Position numbers and translations under genes: made by a program
The notes under the pieces: model-generated
What the model saw: the letters and a program-made list of their open reading frames with translations, nothing else
Told to the model about the DNA's origin: nothing
The model's database searches: none
Shown: positions 1 through 8,330 of the stretch, piece by piece
How the letters are laid out: each line of letters opens with the position of its first letter
Position numbering within the stretch: the stretch's first letter is position 1
Assembly: GCA_041485885.1 (NCBI GenBank)
Contig: JBGPKL010000010.1
Span: 9,452 to 73,451, forward strand
DNA: 64,000 nt
Source of the DNA: JACQFZ01 sp041485885
Lineage (GTDB): Bacteria > Pseudomonadota > Gammaproteobacteria > Acidiferrobacterales > Sulfurifustaceae
Direction: 5' to 3'

Positions 1-1490
1 CGATGCGGCTCATGATCCAGACGTAGCCGTCCTCGTCCTTGTAGCCGGCATCGCCGGTGAGATAGTAGCCCGGATAAGGATCGAGATAGTATTTTTTGTA
101 GCCCTGATCGTTGTTCCACATCGTCGGCAAGGTTCCGGGCGGCAGCGGTAACTTGATTACGATGTTGCCGATGGTTCCCGCCCTCACTTCGTTGCTCTGG
201 CTATCGAGTACGCGCACGTCGTACCCGGGCACGGGCTTGGTCGCGGAACCGGGCTTTAACCGGAAATTTTTCGATCCCGAGGCAGTTCGCGACAATCGGC
301 CAGCCGGTTTCCGTCTGCCACCAATGATCGATCACCGGCACGTTCAACTGCTGCTCCGCCCAGTGGAGCGTGTCCGGATCGCAGCGCTCGCCGGCGAGAA
401 ACAGCGCGCGGAATTTCGCGCGCGGGTAGCGCTTGACGTACTCGCCCTTCGGATCGTCGCGCTTGATCGCGCGAAACGCCGTCGGCGCGGTGAAGAGCGT
501 GCACACGCCGTGTTCGGAGATAACGCGCCAGAAAGCGCCCGGGTCGGGCGTGCCGACCGGTTTGCCTTCGTAGAGCACGCTGGTGCAGCCGTGCAGCAGC
601 GGCGCATACACAATATAGGAATGGCCGACGACCCAGCCGACGTCCGACGCCGTCCAGAACACTTCACCCGGCGCCAGCCCGAAAATATTTTTCATACTCC
701 ATTTGAGCGCGACGGCGTGACCGCCGTTGTCGCGCACGACGCCCTTCGGTACGCCGGTCGAGCCGGAGGTGTACAGAATGTAGAGCGGATCGGTGGCGGC
801 GACCGGTACGCAGTCGACCGGTTGTGCGGCGGCCATCACGTCGTGCCAATCGAGATCGCGCGAGGGGGTGAGCGTCGCCTTCGCTTGCGCGCGCTGCAAA
901 ATGATACAGCGCTCCGGTTTGCTCGTAGCCAGCTTCAAGGCTTCATCGAGTAGCGGTTTGTATTCGATCACGCGTCCCGCTTCGATGCCGCACGAAGCGG
1001 AGACGATCAATCGCGGTTGCGCGTCGTCGATGCGCTTCGCCAGCTCGTTGCCGGCGAAGCCGCCGAACACGACCGAGTGAATCGCGCCGATGCGCGCGCA
1101 CGCGAGCATCGCGATCGCCGCTTCCGGCACCATCGGCATATAAATGATGACGCGGTCGCCCTTAGTGATGCCTTGTTTCGTCAATGCGCCGGCGAAGCGG
1201 GCGACTGCATCGCGCAGTTCCCGGAAGGTGTAGCGTTTTACCGTGTCGGTGACCGGACTGTCGTAAATCAGCGCGACTTGATCAGCGCGGCCGGATTCGA
1301 CGTGCCGATCGAGCGCGTTGTAACACGTGTTCAGGACGCCGCCGGTGAACCAGCGGTAGAAAGGCTTGCGCGAGTCGTCGAGCACGCGGTCCCACTTGCG
1401 CTCCCAGTGAATGTCTTGCGCGGCGTCGGCCCAGAAGCCGTTTGGATCCTCAAGCGAGCGCAAATAAAGTTTCTGGTAGTCGTGTCCCAT
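1..1490 (-). pseudogene. prpE: propionyl/acetyl-CoA synthetase (PrpE/ACSS3-like), frameshifted and truncated by window edge
   Basis: AMP-forming acyl-CoA synthetase that would activate propionate or acetate to its CoA thioester in the cytoplasm. Visible family motifs are the N-terminal ACAS segment (GFWADAA), the AMP-binding P-loop YTSGSTGVPKG followed by VVRDNGGHAVAL, and the adenylate-site motif HWWQTETGWPI. Start: the ATG at 1490 follows GGGAG at 7-nt spacing; a second ATG at 1496 is too close to it. After IEKFPVK the frame breaks. Removing one base near 254 restores a family-like continuation (PGSATKPVPGYDVRVLD, then PGYYLTGDAGY) that stays open to base 1. The adenylation lid and catalytic lysine lie beyond the window. 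It is either a real pseudogene or a one-base sequencing error. The hydrolase gene lies 22 nt upstream on the same strand. Confidence 0.8.
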
Positions 1491-1512
1491 CGTCATTCTC
1501 CCGCGCCGGTAG

Positions 1513-2466
1513 TCACTGCACATCGCGATCGAGCCAGACGCCGATGCCTTGCGCGTTCAGCTCGTAGTCGCCGTGCAACACGGTTTCAATCTGCGCGTCG
1601 CTCAAGCGACAGCCGTGCGCGCGCAGGCGTGGCAGCAGCATCCGGCGTTGACCCTCGATGAGCAACGCATGGCGCTCGGCGCCCGCGCCTTTCACCGAGC
1701 GGCCTAGTTCGGCAAAAGCATCTATTAAAGTGTGCATATCCGCCGCGAGCCGCGCAATCTCCGTTACCCGCCCGAAGTGCGTGAGCAACATCTGCCGCGG
1801 CTGGTACGTGAGCAGCCGATCGATGGAGGCGTGGAGCCTATCCGGTTCGAACTGCACCGGTGTCGTCGTCGGAAGGACGAAGGCGCCGCGCTCGGTGTCG
1901 AACTCGCGGTAGGAGATGCCGAACGTGTCGCCGCTGAAGATGGAGCCCGAGCGTTGGTCCACCACGCAGAAATGATGGCGCGCGTGACCCGGCGTGTCGA
2001 GGAACAACAGCTCGCGTCCGTTCATCTGCAACGTGAAATGGTCCGGCGCCTCGATTACCCGTTCGGCGGGTACCGGTCGCAGCGTACCGAAACTTTTCAT
2101 CGCGCGTTCCGCTCCGTAGACGTCGAGCACGCCCGCCATCAACTTGCTCGGATCGATCATGTGCCGCGCTCCGCGCGGATGCACGATCAGCTTCGCGTTG
2201 CGGAACTGGTGCATCATTTCGCCGGCGCCGCCCGCGTGATCGAGATGAACGTGCGTCGGTATCACGTACGCGACTTGTTCCGGCGAGAGATGCTTCGCGC
2301 GAAGCGCCGCGAGCGCGTTCGTGACCGAGTGATTGGTTCCGGTGTCGATAAAAGCCGCCGCGCTTTCTTCGACGAGGAGATAAAACGCGGCGAGACCGGC
2401 GCGGTGATATCCGGAATCGATGCAACTGATCCCGTCGCCGAGGTCCTGATGGATAACCGCGTTCAT
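1513..2466 (-). CDS. MBL-fold metallo-hydrolase
   Basis: 317-residue metallo-beta-lactamase-fold protein, predicted cytoplasmic dinuclear-metal hydrolase. The metal-binding motif THVHLDH is at residues 71-77, with further ligands expected in DTPGHARHHF, FSGDTFG and LTHFG. It lacks a signal peptide. It is probably co-transcribed with the acyl-CoA synthetase 22 nt downstream, which suggests, but does not prove, a thioester or short-chain acid substrate. The family is too broad (glyoxalase II-like, lactonase, thioesterase-like) to name the reaction. Start ATG at 2466. Confidence 0.8.
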   Translation of the reverse strand: MNAVIHQDLGDGISCIDSGYHRAGLAAFYLLVEESAAAFIDTGTNHSVTNALAALRAKHLSPEQVAYVIPTHVHLDHAGGAGEMMHQFRNAKLIVHPRGARHMIDPSKLMAGVLDVYGAERAMKSFGTLRPVPAERVIEAPDHFTLQMNGRELLFLDTPGHARHHFCVVDQRSGSIFSGDTFGISYREFDTERGAFVLPTTTPVQFEPDRLHASIDRLLTYQPRQMLLTHFGRVTEIARLAADMHTLIDAFAELGRSVKGAGAERHALLIEGQRRMLLPRLRAHGCRLSDAQIETVLHGDYELNAQGIGVWLDRDVQ

Positions 2467-2776
2467 TTCATTTGAGCAGTGCCCGCGCGCGGGAGGGCGA
2501 GCGGCATAGGTGTAAAGGTTCGCGATATTGACGCATGGGAGAGCAAGCGTCGAGTAGCCTCGAGCAGCTCATATCGGGAGCGACGCGGCTCGACGTACGT
2601 CGCGTTCGCCGCCGGAAAGCGTATTGATGGCAGCCGCCTTAATAACCGCATAAAATGCGGCACATTGGCCGAAGTCGATCCATCGGAAGCTTCGTGCATA
2701 CGGAGTGCTGGCCCGGACACCGGTTCACAGGCATGCCCAATCGAGTCTCGGTACCTATGGCAATACGAGCGGCGGC
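2467..2776. other. divergent intergenic region before the accessory lipid locus
   Basis: 310 bp between divergently transcribed genes. It must hold promoters for both sides, but no convincing -35/-10 pair stands out. The one clear element is the 15-bp palindrome at 2646-2660, which contains the -10-like hexamer TAAAAT. Open frames across this region have no family resemblance. Confidence 0.5.
2646..2660. promoter_or_regulatory. 15-bp palindrome CCGCAT-AAA-ATGCGG
   Basis: Perfect 6-bp arms around AAA. The same core (GCATAAAATGC) recurs at 10513-10527 upstream of mlaF. The palindrome includes a -10-like TAAAAT, so it could be a promoter element, an operator overlapping one, or both. It lies about 116 bp before the DarA-like gene. 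Confidence 0.35.
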
Positions 2777-3721
2777 ATGAAACGGGTGCTCGTCGTTTAC
2801 TACTCGCAAACCGGCCAACTGGGTGCCGTCGTCCGCAGTCTCGCCGCTCCGCTCGCCAGTAGCCGCGACGTCGAGCTGCGGGTGATCGAGTTGCGTCCAC
2901 AAGCGCCGCACCCGTTTCCGTGGCCGCTTTCCCGTTTCTTCGACGCGTTTCCGGAATGCATATACCTCGATCCGCCGCCCATCGAGCCGCTCGAGGTCGG
3001 ACCCAACGAGCAGTTCGACCTCGTGATCCTCGCGTATCAGGTGTGGTTCCTGTCGCCGTCGCTGCCGATTACCGCCTTTCTTAAGAGCGACGCCGCGCGT
3101 CGCCTGCTCGCCGGGAAACCGGTCGTGACGCTCATCGCGTGCCGCAACATGTGGTTGATGGCGCAGGAGCAAATGAAAAATCTGTTGAGCGCCATCGGCG
3201 CGCGATTGATCGACAACATCGTGTTGACCGACCGCGGCGGTCTCTCGACCTTCATCACGACTCCGCGCTGGCTGCTGACCGGGCGCCGGAGCGGATTCTG
3301 GGGAATGCCGCCTGCCGGGGTTACCGAGGGCGACATCGCCGCGAGCGCTCGCTTCGGCCGTGCACTGGCGGCGGCGCTCGCGCGCAACGAAGAGCGCAGC
3401 GGCAAGCCGTTGCTCACCGGTCTGAAAGCGGTCGAAGTCGACGTGCGTTTGATCGCATCCGAACGCCTCGGCTACCGCAGTTTTCGCGTGTGGGCGCGGT
3501 TGCTGCGCGCCGTCGGAAAACCCGGCTCCGCGCGCCGCCGGCCGGTGCTCGCGATCTACGTGATATTTCTCGTCTGTGTCATTTTGATCGTTGTGCCGAT
3601 CACGGTGCTGCTCAAAGCGTTGCTGCGTCCGTTACTGGCGCCCCAGTTACAAAGGCAGAAGGCGTACTTCGAACAGCCGTCCGGTTCGTCGGCGCAACGC
3701 ATGAACGTATTTCATGGCTGA
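2777..3721 (+). CDS. DarA-like dialkylresorcinol condensing enzyme (flavodoxin fold)
   Basis: 314-residue protein with an N-terminal flavodoxin-like domain (about residues 1-200; FMN phosphate-loop motif YYSQTGQ near the start, then FDLVILAYQVWFLSP) and one hydrophobic segment near residues 257-285 that would anchor it to the membrane. This architecture matches the family annotated as dialkylresorcinol condensing enzyme DarA, found in resorcinol and aryl-polyene type loci. The ATG at 2777 fits the fold; an upstream start at 2705 would add 24 unrelated residues. The last 8 nt overlap the following KAS III gene, indicating coupled translation. The product of this locus is unknown, so the enzymatic role is inferred from family only. 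Confidence 0.75.
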   Translation: MKRVLVVYYSQTGQLGAVVRSLAAPLASSRDVELRVIELRPQAPHPFPWPLSRFFDAFPECIYLDPPPIEPLEVGPNEQFDLVILAYQVWFLSPSLPITAFLKSDAARRLLAGKPVVTLIACRNMWLMAQEQMKNLLSAIGARLIDNIVLTDRGGLSTFITTPRWLLTGRRSGFWGMPPAGVTEGDIAASARFGRALAAALARNEERSGKPLLTGLKAVEVDVRLIASERLGYRSFRVWARLLRAVGKPGSARRRPVLAIYVIFLVCVILIVVPITVLLKALLRPLLAPQLQRQKAYFEQPSGSSAQRMNVFHG

Positions 3722-4865
3722 GCGCGCCGCCTACATCACCGCGACCGCCGCGTTCTTGCCGGGACCGCCGATCGAGAACGACGACATCGAGCGCGTGCTT
3801 GGCATGGTGGCGGGCCGGCCGTCACGCGCGCGCCGGAGGATTTTGCGTACCAACGGAATTCGCCGGCGTCACTATGTGTTGGACGGCGCGACCGGCAAGT
3901 GGCGCTATAACAACGCGCAACTCACCGCCGCGGCGGTGCGCGGTCTTGTGCGCGCGGGTTTTGCGTTGGACGAAATGGAATGCCTGGTGTGCGGCACGTC
4001 CACGCCCGATCAGTTTATGCCGAGCCACGCGGTGATGGTGCATGGCGAGCTTGGCAACCGGTGTTGCGAGGTCGTCGCCACGGCGGGTATCTGCGTGTCG
4101 GGATTCAGCGCGCTCAAATACGCCTACCTTGCCGTGCTGGCGGGTCAGGCGCGCAATGCCGTGGCGACCGGCTCCGAGGTGGCGTCGCCGTCGCTGCATG
4201 CGAGTCATTTTCAACCCGAAGTGGAAGAGCAGCTGGCTCGGCTCGAGGAGCGCCCGGAAATTTCGTTCGATAAAGATTTTTTGCGCTGGATGTTGTCGGA
4301 TGGGGCCGGCGCCATGTTGTTGCAAGATCGGCCGCGGGCCGACGGCGTGTCGCTGCGCATCGAATGGATCGACATGTTTTCGTACGCGCACGAGCTGCCA
4401 GCGTGTATGTACGCGGGCGGCGACAAGGACGCACAGCAGCGACTGCGCGGTTGGCGCGAGCACGAACCGCGCGAGTGGCTCGCGTCTTCACTGCTCGCGG
4501 TCAAACAGGATGTGAGGTTGCTCAACGATAAGATCGCCGCTTATACGCTGATAAAACCGCTGCGGCAGGTAATGGCCAAGCGCGGCGTGCGCGCGGATCA
4601 CGTCAATCACTTTCTCCCGCACATGTCGTCGGAATATTTTCGCCAGCCGCTCATCGACGCGCTCGCGACGGTGGAGTGCCCCATTCCCGTCGAGCGCTGG
4701 TTCACTAATTTGAGTGAGCGCGGCAACACCGGATCGGCGGCACCTTACATCATGCTCGACGAGCTGTACGGCAGTGGGCGGTTGCGCGCCGGCGAGCGCG
4801 TCTTTATGTTCGTGCCGGAGAGCGGCCGCTTCTCGAGTGCCTTCGCTTTGCTGACGGTGGTCTGA
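3714..4865 (+). CDS. beta-ketoacyl-ACP synthase III (DarB-like)
   Basis: 383-residue thiolase-fold enzyme of the KAS III group, which condenses an acyl thioester with a beta-keto or malonyl-ACP partner. The catalytic triad is visible: Cys127 (TAGICVSGFSAL), His303 (HFLPHMSSEY) and Asn338 (NLSERGNTGSA). It is longer than housekeeping FabH (about 317 aa), as is usual for DarB-type enzymes. It overlaps the DarA-like gene by 8 nt, and the DarA/DarB pairing is the basis for the DarB label. A role in condensing two acyl chains is inference. Confidence 0.8.
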   Translation: MAERAAYITATAAFLPGPPIENDDIERVLGMVAGRPSRARRRILRTNGIRRRHYVLDGATGKWRYNNAQLTAAAVRGLVRAGFALDEMECLVCGTSTPDQFMPSHAVMVHGELGNRCCEVVATAGICVSGFSALKYAYLAVLAGQARNAVATGSEVASPSLHASHFQPEVEEQLARLEERPEISFDKDFLRWMLSDGAGAMLLQDRPRADGVSLRIEWIDMFSYAHELPACMYAGGDKDAQQRLRGWREHEPREWLASSLLAVKQDVRLLNDKIAAYTLIKPLRQVMAKRGVRADHVNHFLPHMSSEYFRQPLIDALATVECPIPVERWFTNLSERGNTGSAAPYIMLDELYGSGRLRAGERVFMFVPESGRFSSAFALLTVV

Positions 4866-4870
4866 CGCGT

Positions 4871-5266
4871 ATGCGCGCGGACGAAGTCCCGCAGGACGGT
4901 AACGCTGCCCTCGGCGGTCATCGCAAAGCCGTCTACGCTGTCGGTCCAGATGGACGTTACACCGTGGTGCCATCGACCGGCTGGGAAGCGGAGGAGACCG
5001 TCACCTTGCAAGCGGTCGAAGCGTTTCGCCGTCTTGCCGATGACGCGCGGCGACGCGCGCTCGAAGGCCGCGCGTCGCCGCTCGAGGTTCATATGTATCG
5101 GAGTCGTATGGACCTCGCGCTGCTCGCGCAGACGACGGGGCTGTGGCGTTGGCGCATTCGGCGGCATTTGCACCCGGCGGCGTTCGCGCGGTTAAACGCG
5201 AAGCTGCTGGCGCGCTACGCCGATGCGCTCGGTGTTTCCGTCGACGAGCTGCGACGCTTGCCATGA
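4871..5266 (+). CDS. small protein with Xre-like helix-turn-helix C-terminus
   Basis: 131 residues of no family I can name. The N-terminal third looks like a short beta-rich segment (YAVGPDGRYTVVPSTGW), followed by a charged helix (VEAFRRLADDARRRAL). The C-terminal ~50 residues, from LALLAQTTGLWRWRIRRH through YADALGVSVDELRRLP, have the spacing of a Cro/CI-type HTH domain. It starts 5 nt after the KAS III stop and its stop overlaps the next start (ATGA), so it is an operon member. A DNA-binding regulator of this locus is the simplest inference; a structural or scaffold role cannot be excluded. Confidence 0.65.
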   Translation: MRADEVPQDGNAALGGHRKAVYAVGPDGRYTVVPSTGWEAEETVTLQAVEAFRRLADDARRRALEGRASPLEVHMYRSRMDLALLAQTTGLWRWRIRRHLHPAAFARLNAKLLARYADALGVSVDELRRLP

Positions 5267-6258
5267 TCGTGCCGTTCAAGCATCAGCACGCGGCGCATTG
5301 CGAGTCGGGCGCGGTGTCATCGCTGCTGCGGCATCACGGCGTCGATATTTCCGAAGCGATGGCGTTCGGGCTGACGAGCGCGCTCGCGTTCGCTTATCTG
5401 CCGTTCATTAAAATTTCCGGCCTGCCCCTGATTTCCTACCGCATGCCGCCGAAGGCGATTCTGAAGGGCGTGCGCCGCCGCCTCGGGGTGCGCATGCGCT
5501 ACGAAACGTTCCGCAATCCCGCCGCCGGGACGGCGCGGCTGGATGAGCTGCTCGCGCAAGGCCAGCCCGTCGGCCTGCAGACTTCGGTGTACTGGCTGCC
5601 GTATTTCCCGCCCGACATGCGGTTTCATTTCAACGCGCACAATCTCATCGTGTACGGCAAGGAGGGCGATGAATATTTGATCAGCGATCCGGTCGGCGAG
5701 ACACCGGTGCGCGCGCCGGCCGCGGATCTGCAGAAGGCGCGTTTCGCGCGCGGCGTGCTGGCGCCGCACGGACTGCTCTACTATCCCACGCACATTCGCC
5801 CGCCGAAGGACTTGCGCCCGGCGATCGTCGCGGCGATCCGTCGCACCGCGCGCGTGATGCTGCACACGCCGCTGCCCTTGATCGGCATCCGCGGCATGCG
5901 CATGCTCGCGCGGCGCATCGGCGCGCTCCCCCAAGCGCGTGATCCGGAGCACACCGCGCTCTTCGTCGGCCACGTCGTGCGCATGCAAGAAGAGATTGGA
6001 ACCGGCGGCGGCGGTTTTCGCTTCCTCTACGCGTCGTTTCTGCAGGAGGCGGCGCAACGAGCGAACGATCAAACGCTTGCCGACGCTGCGAACGACATGA
6101 CCGCGGCAGGCGATCATTGGCGCGAATTCGCGCTGAGCGCCGCGCGCATGTGCAAAGGGCGGCTCGCGATGGATTGCGCGCAGTTGAAGCAAATGGTGTT
6201 ACAGGGCGCCGAGCGCGAGCGCGTGCTGTTCCAGCGACTCGCGAAAGTCAGCGCGTGA
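5263..6258 (+). CDS. BtrH N-terminal-domain protein (papain-like acyltransferase family)
   Basis: 331-residue protein resembling the N-terminal domain of butirosin BtrH. That family has a cysteine-protease-like fold and transfers acyl groups from ACP to an acceptor. The N-terminal nucleophile candidate is Cys13 in HCESGAVSSLL; a His/Asp-type active-site region follows at FNAHNLIVYGK and YLISDPVGE. The C-terminal half is helical and matches nothing I recognise. The ATG at 5263 overlaps the preceding stop. Next to an ACP gene and ketosynthases, it plausibly off-loads an acyl chain onto an amine or hydroxyl acceptor; this is inference. Confidence 0.7.
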   Translation: MIVPFKHQHAAHCESGAVSSLLRHHGVDISEAMAFGLTSALAFAYLPFIKISGLPLISYRMPPKAILKGVRRRLGVRMRYETFRNPAAGTARLDELLAQGQPVGLQTSVYWLPYFPPDMRFHFNAHNLIVYGKEGDEYLISDPVGETPVRAPAADLQKARFARGVLAPHGLLYYPTHIRPPKDLRPAIVAAIRRTARVMLHTPLPLIGIRGMRMLARRIGALPQARDPEHTALFVGHVVRMQEEIGTGGGGFRFLYASFLQEAAQRANDQTLADAANDMTAAGDHWREFALSAARMCKGRLAMDCAQLKQMVLQGAERERVLFQRLAKVSA

Positions 6259-6985
6259 GCGCGAGCAGCAGGTAGCGATTGCGCTCCACCGCGCGTACTC
6301 GCCGATAGTCCCGGCCCGTGCGCCAGCCTTCCGCAAGCACACGGCGCGCCATATCGAGTTCACCGCTCGCTTCGGTCCGCTCGAACGCGCGCGCCGTTTC
6401 CTCGTCCAGATCGAGCACGCCGTCGCGCGTGCCGATCAGTGCGCGGGTGTGGGCGGCGTCATACTCACCGAGCGTCGCCATGCGCGTGCCGCGCGCGTGC
6501 GGTCGTCGATCGAGGCACCACCAATGGCTGATGTCATCCGTCGCGCCGTCGGTTTCTTCCACCCAACCGACCAAGGCCGTCGCCGCCTCTTCTTGTTGAA
6601 ACAGCGCCGCCGCGTAGAGCAGCGCGCGCTCGAACGGCGCGCGGCCGCTCGACAGGCACAGCGCGGGACCGTTCAATGTGAGGTGACGCGCGATGACCTG
6701 GCACGCGCCGCCGCTCTGGCTCGCGACGAAAGCGAACGGCATCGGCGCGGTGCGTTCGATCGCGACGGTGCGCGCCAATTCCTCGGCCTGGCGTCGATTG
6801 CCGCGGTGCGACGCCAGCACGACCGCGGTATCCGCCGGCAACGTTGTCGCAGATGCACACTGCGCGGCGCCGAGCAGCGCGAGCTCGGCGAAGTGTCCGG
6901 CCCGGCGCGGCGGCGTGCCGATCGCTTGGACCAACGCGGCGCGCGATTCGCGTCCTTGCCAGTGTGTAATCGCGGCGATCTTCAT
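6248..6985 (-). CDS. beta-ketoacyl synthase-like protein (N-terminal-half, chain-length-factor-like)
   Basis: 245-residue protein similar to the N-terminal half of ketosynthases (FAFVASQSGGACQVIAR; NGPALCLSSGRAPFERALL). It lacks the C-terminal half that carries the catalytic histidines, so it is probably a non-catalytic partner of the full-length ketosynthase directly upstream, as with chain-length factors of aryl-polyene and type II PKS systems. Its ATG at 6985 overlaps the upstream gene's stop (ATGA). Its 3' end overlaps the convergent BtrH-like gene by 11 nt. Confidence 0.65.
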   Translation of the reverse strand: MKIAAITHWQGRESRAALVQAIGTPPRRAGHFAELALLGAAQCASATTLPADTAVVLASHRGNRRQAEELARTVAIERTAPMPFAFVASQSGGACQVIARHLTLNGPALCLSSGRAPFERALLYAAALFQQEEAATALVGWVEETDGATDDISHWWCLDRRPHARGTRMATLGEYDAAHTRALIGTRDGVLDLDEETARAFERTEASGELDMARRVLAEGWRTGRDYRRVRAVERNRYLLLALTR

Positions 6986-8070
6986 GGCGCGGCGGTGTCG
7001 AGCACGATCGCCGCTTGGCCGCCGCCGAAGCCGACGGTGTTGAGCAACGCGTAGCGCGGGACGTCGAACGAATGGCGGTCCATCGGCCGAAGCGGCAAAG
7101 CCGGATCGGGCGTGTCGCAGCCCGCCGCCGCGGGCGTGAAACCGGCGCGCCAACAACCGACCAATAGTGCGAGTTCGGCGCAACCGCTCGCGCCGAGTAG
7201 ATGGCCGACGTAACCCTTGAGCGAAGTAACCGCGGGTACGTTGTCGAACAATTGCGCAAGCGCAAGCGCTTCGACTGCATCGTTGGCGCGGCTGCCCGCG
7301 GCCTGTGCCTTGATCAACCCGATGTCTCGTGTCGTGACGCCGGCGCGCTCCAGCGCGCGACGCATCAGCGTCGTCATCGCCGCACCGCTCGCGTCGGCGC
7401 CGGTGGGACTCGAGGTGTCGATCGAGTTCGCACCACCGAGGAGCCGCGGCGCGGGTGCGGACGACTCGGCGGTCAACACAATCGCCGCCGCCGCTTCGCC
7501 GAGCACCATGCCATCGCGCGCGACGTCGAACGGACGGGCGGATGTGCCGAGCAACTGCATCGCTTGAAACCCGGCGGCGGTAACGAGGTTGGCGAACTCG
7601 ATACCGAGCACCAGCGCGGCGCGGCAAGCGCCCGCGCGAACGAGCGTGTGCGCCATAAGCAGCGCGTGCGCCGAAGACGTGCAGGCGGTGTTGACGGTGT
7701 AGTCGCAACCTTCGATGGCGAGCGCCGCCTTCACCCGGCGGGCGATGGTGCTCATGTCGCCGACGACGCGCGCGGACGCATCGCGCTCCGCCTCGGCGAT
7801 TTGCAGCGACGACGATCCGACGATCAGCGCGATGTCCTTCACGTCGCCGAGATCGGCGTCGGAAAGCGCGGCGCGGCACGTGCGTACGAGAATTTCGGTC
7901 GCATCGCCGACCGGCATGGCGAAGTAGGGGATGGTGCGATCGCCGTCGATGCTCGGGATAACGCAGGCGCCGTGATCGATCGTGCCCGCGCGTACCGCTT
8001 CGACCGCCTGCGCGAGATCCGCACCGCGCGCGCTGACAAGCGCCGCGCCGGCGACGTAGATCGACGTCAT
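6982..8070 (-). CDS. beta-ketoacyl-ACP synthase (KAS I/II type) with altered histidine
   Basis: 362-residue condensing enzyme. The nucleophile Cys130 is in TACTSSAHALL. Lys285 and the second catalytic His290 are in LKGYVGHLLGASG. The position normally held by the first catalytic His (AHGTGT motif) reads KAQAAGS, with Gln256. KAS I/II enzymes normally use Cys-His-His, so decarboxylation chemistry may be changed or carried out with its partner. It sits between the ACP gene (upstream, ATGA overlap) and the half-size synthase-like gene. It probably extends an acyl-ACP in the same pathway as the plus-strand KAS III. Confidence 0.8.
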   Translation of the reverse strand: MTSIYVAGAALVSARGADLAQAVEAVRAGTIDHGACVIPSIDGDRTIPYFAMPVGDATEILVRTCRAALSDADLGDVKDIALIVGSSSLQIAEAERDASARVVGDMSTIARRVKAALAIEGCDYTVNTACTSSAHALLMAHTLVRAGACRAALVLGIEFANLVTAAGFQAMQLLGTSARPFDVARDGMVLGEAAAAIVLTAESSAPAPRLLGGANSIDTSSPTGADASGAAMTTLMRRALERAGVTTRDIGLIKAQAAGSRANDAVEALALAQLFDNVPAVTSLKGYVGHLLGASGCAELALLVGCWRAGFTPAAAGCDTPDPALPLRPMDRHSFDVPRYALLNTVGFGGGQAAIVLDTAAP

Positions 8071-8330
8071 TGCGCTTCCAGGTACGCCGCGAGATTGGCG
8101 ACGCTCGCCATCACGCGCCGCGTTTCCTTGCTGTCGACCAGCCGCACGCCGAAGCGCTTCTGCAGCGCCATCGCGAGCTGCAGCGCGTCGAGCGAGTCGA
8201 GCTGCAACGGCGCGGTCGGACCGTAGAGCACGTCGTCGTCGCCGATCGCCTCGGGCGGAATGTCCTTCTGGCATTCCGCCACGATCAGGCGTTTGATTTC
8301 GAGGATCAGCTGCGGGCGCGTTAAGTTCAT
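8067..8330 (-). CDS. acyl carrier protein
   Basis: 87-residue acidic helical protein with the phosphopantetheine attachment motif LDSLDAL (Ser46). It carries growing acyl chains as thioesters for the neighbouring ketosynthases. It differs from housekeeping AcpP (typically DSLD in a more acidic, shorter protein) and resembles dedicated ACPs of aryl-polyene-like loci. The ATG at 8330 is the base shared with the upstream permease stop, and its own stop overlaps the ketosynthase start, so the minus-strand genes form one tight operon. Confidence 0.85.
   Translation of the reverse strand: MNLTRPQLILEIKRLIVAECQKDIPPEAIGDDDVLYGPTAPLQLDSLDALQLAMALQKRFGVRLVDSKETRRVMASVANLAAYLEAQ

Noticed and set aside
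2463..3172. Minus-strand open frames across the start of the DarA-like gene
   Set aside because: No recognisable domain and contradicted by the flavodoxin-fold gene on the other strand.
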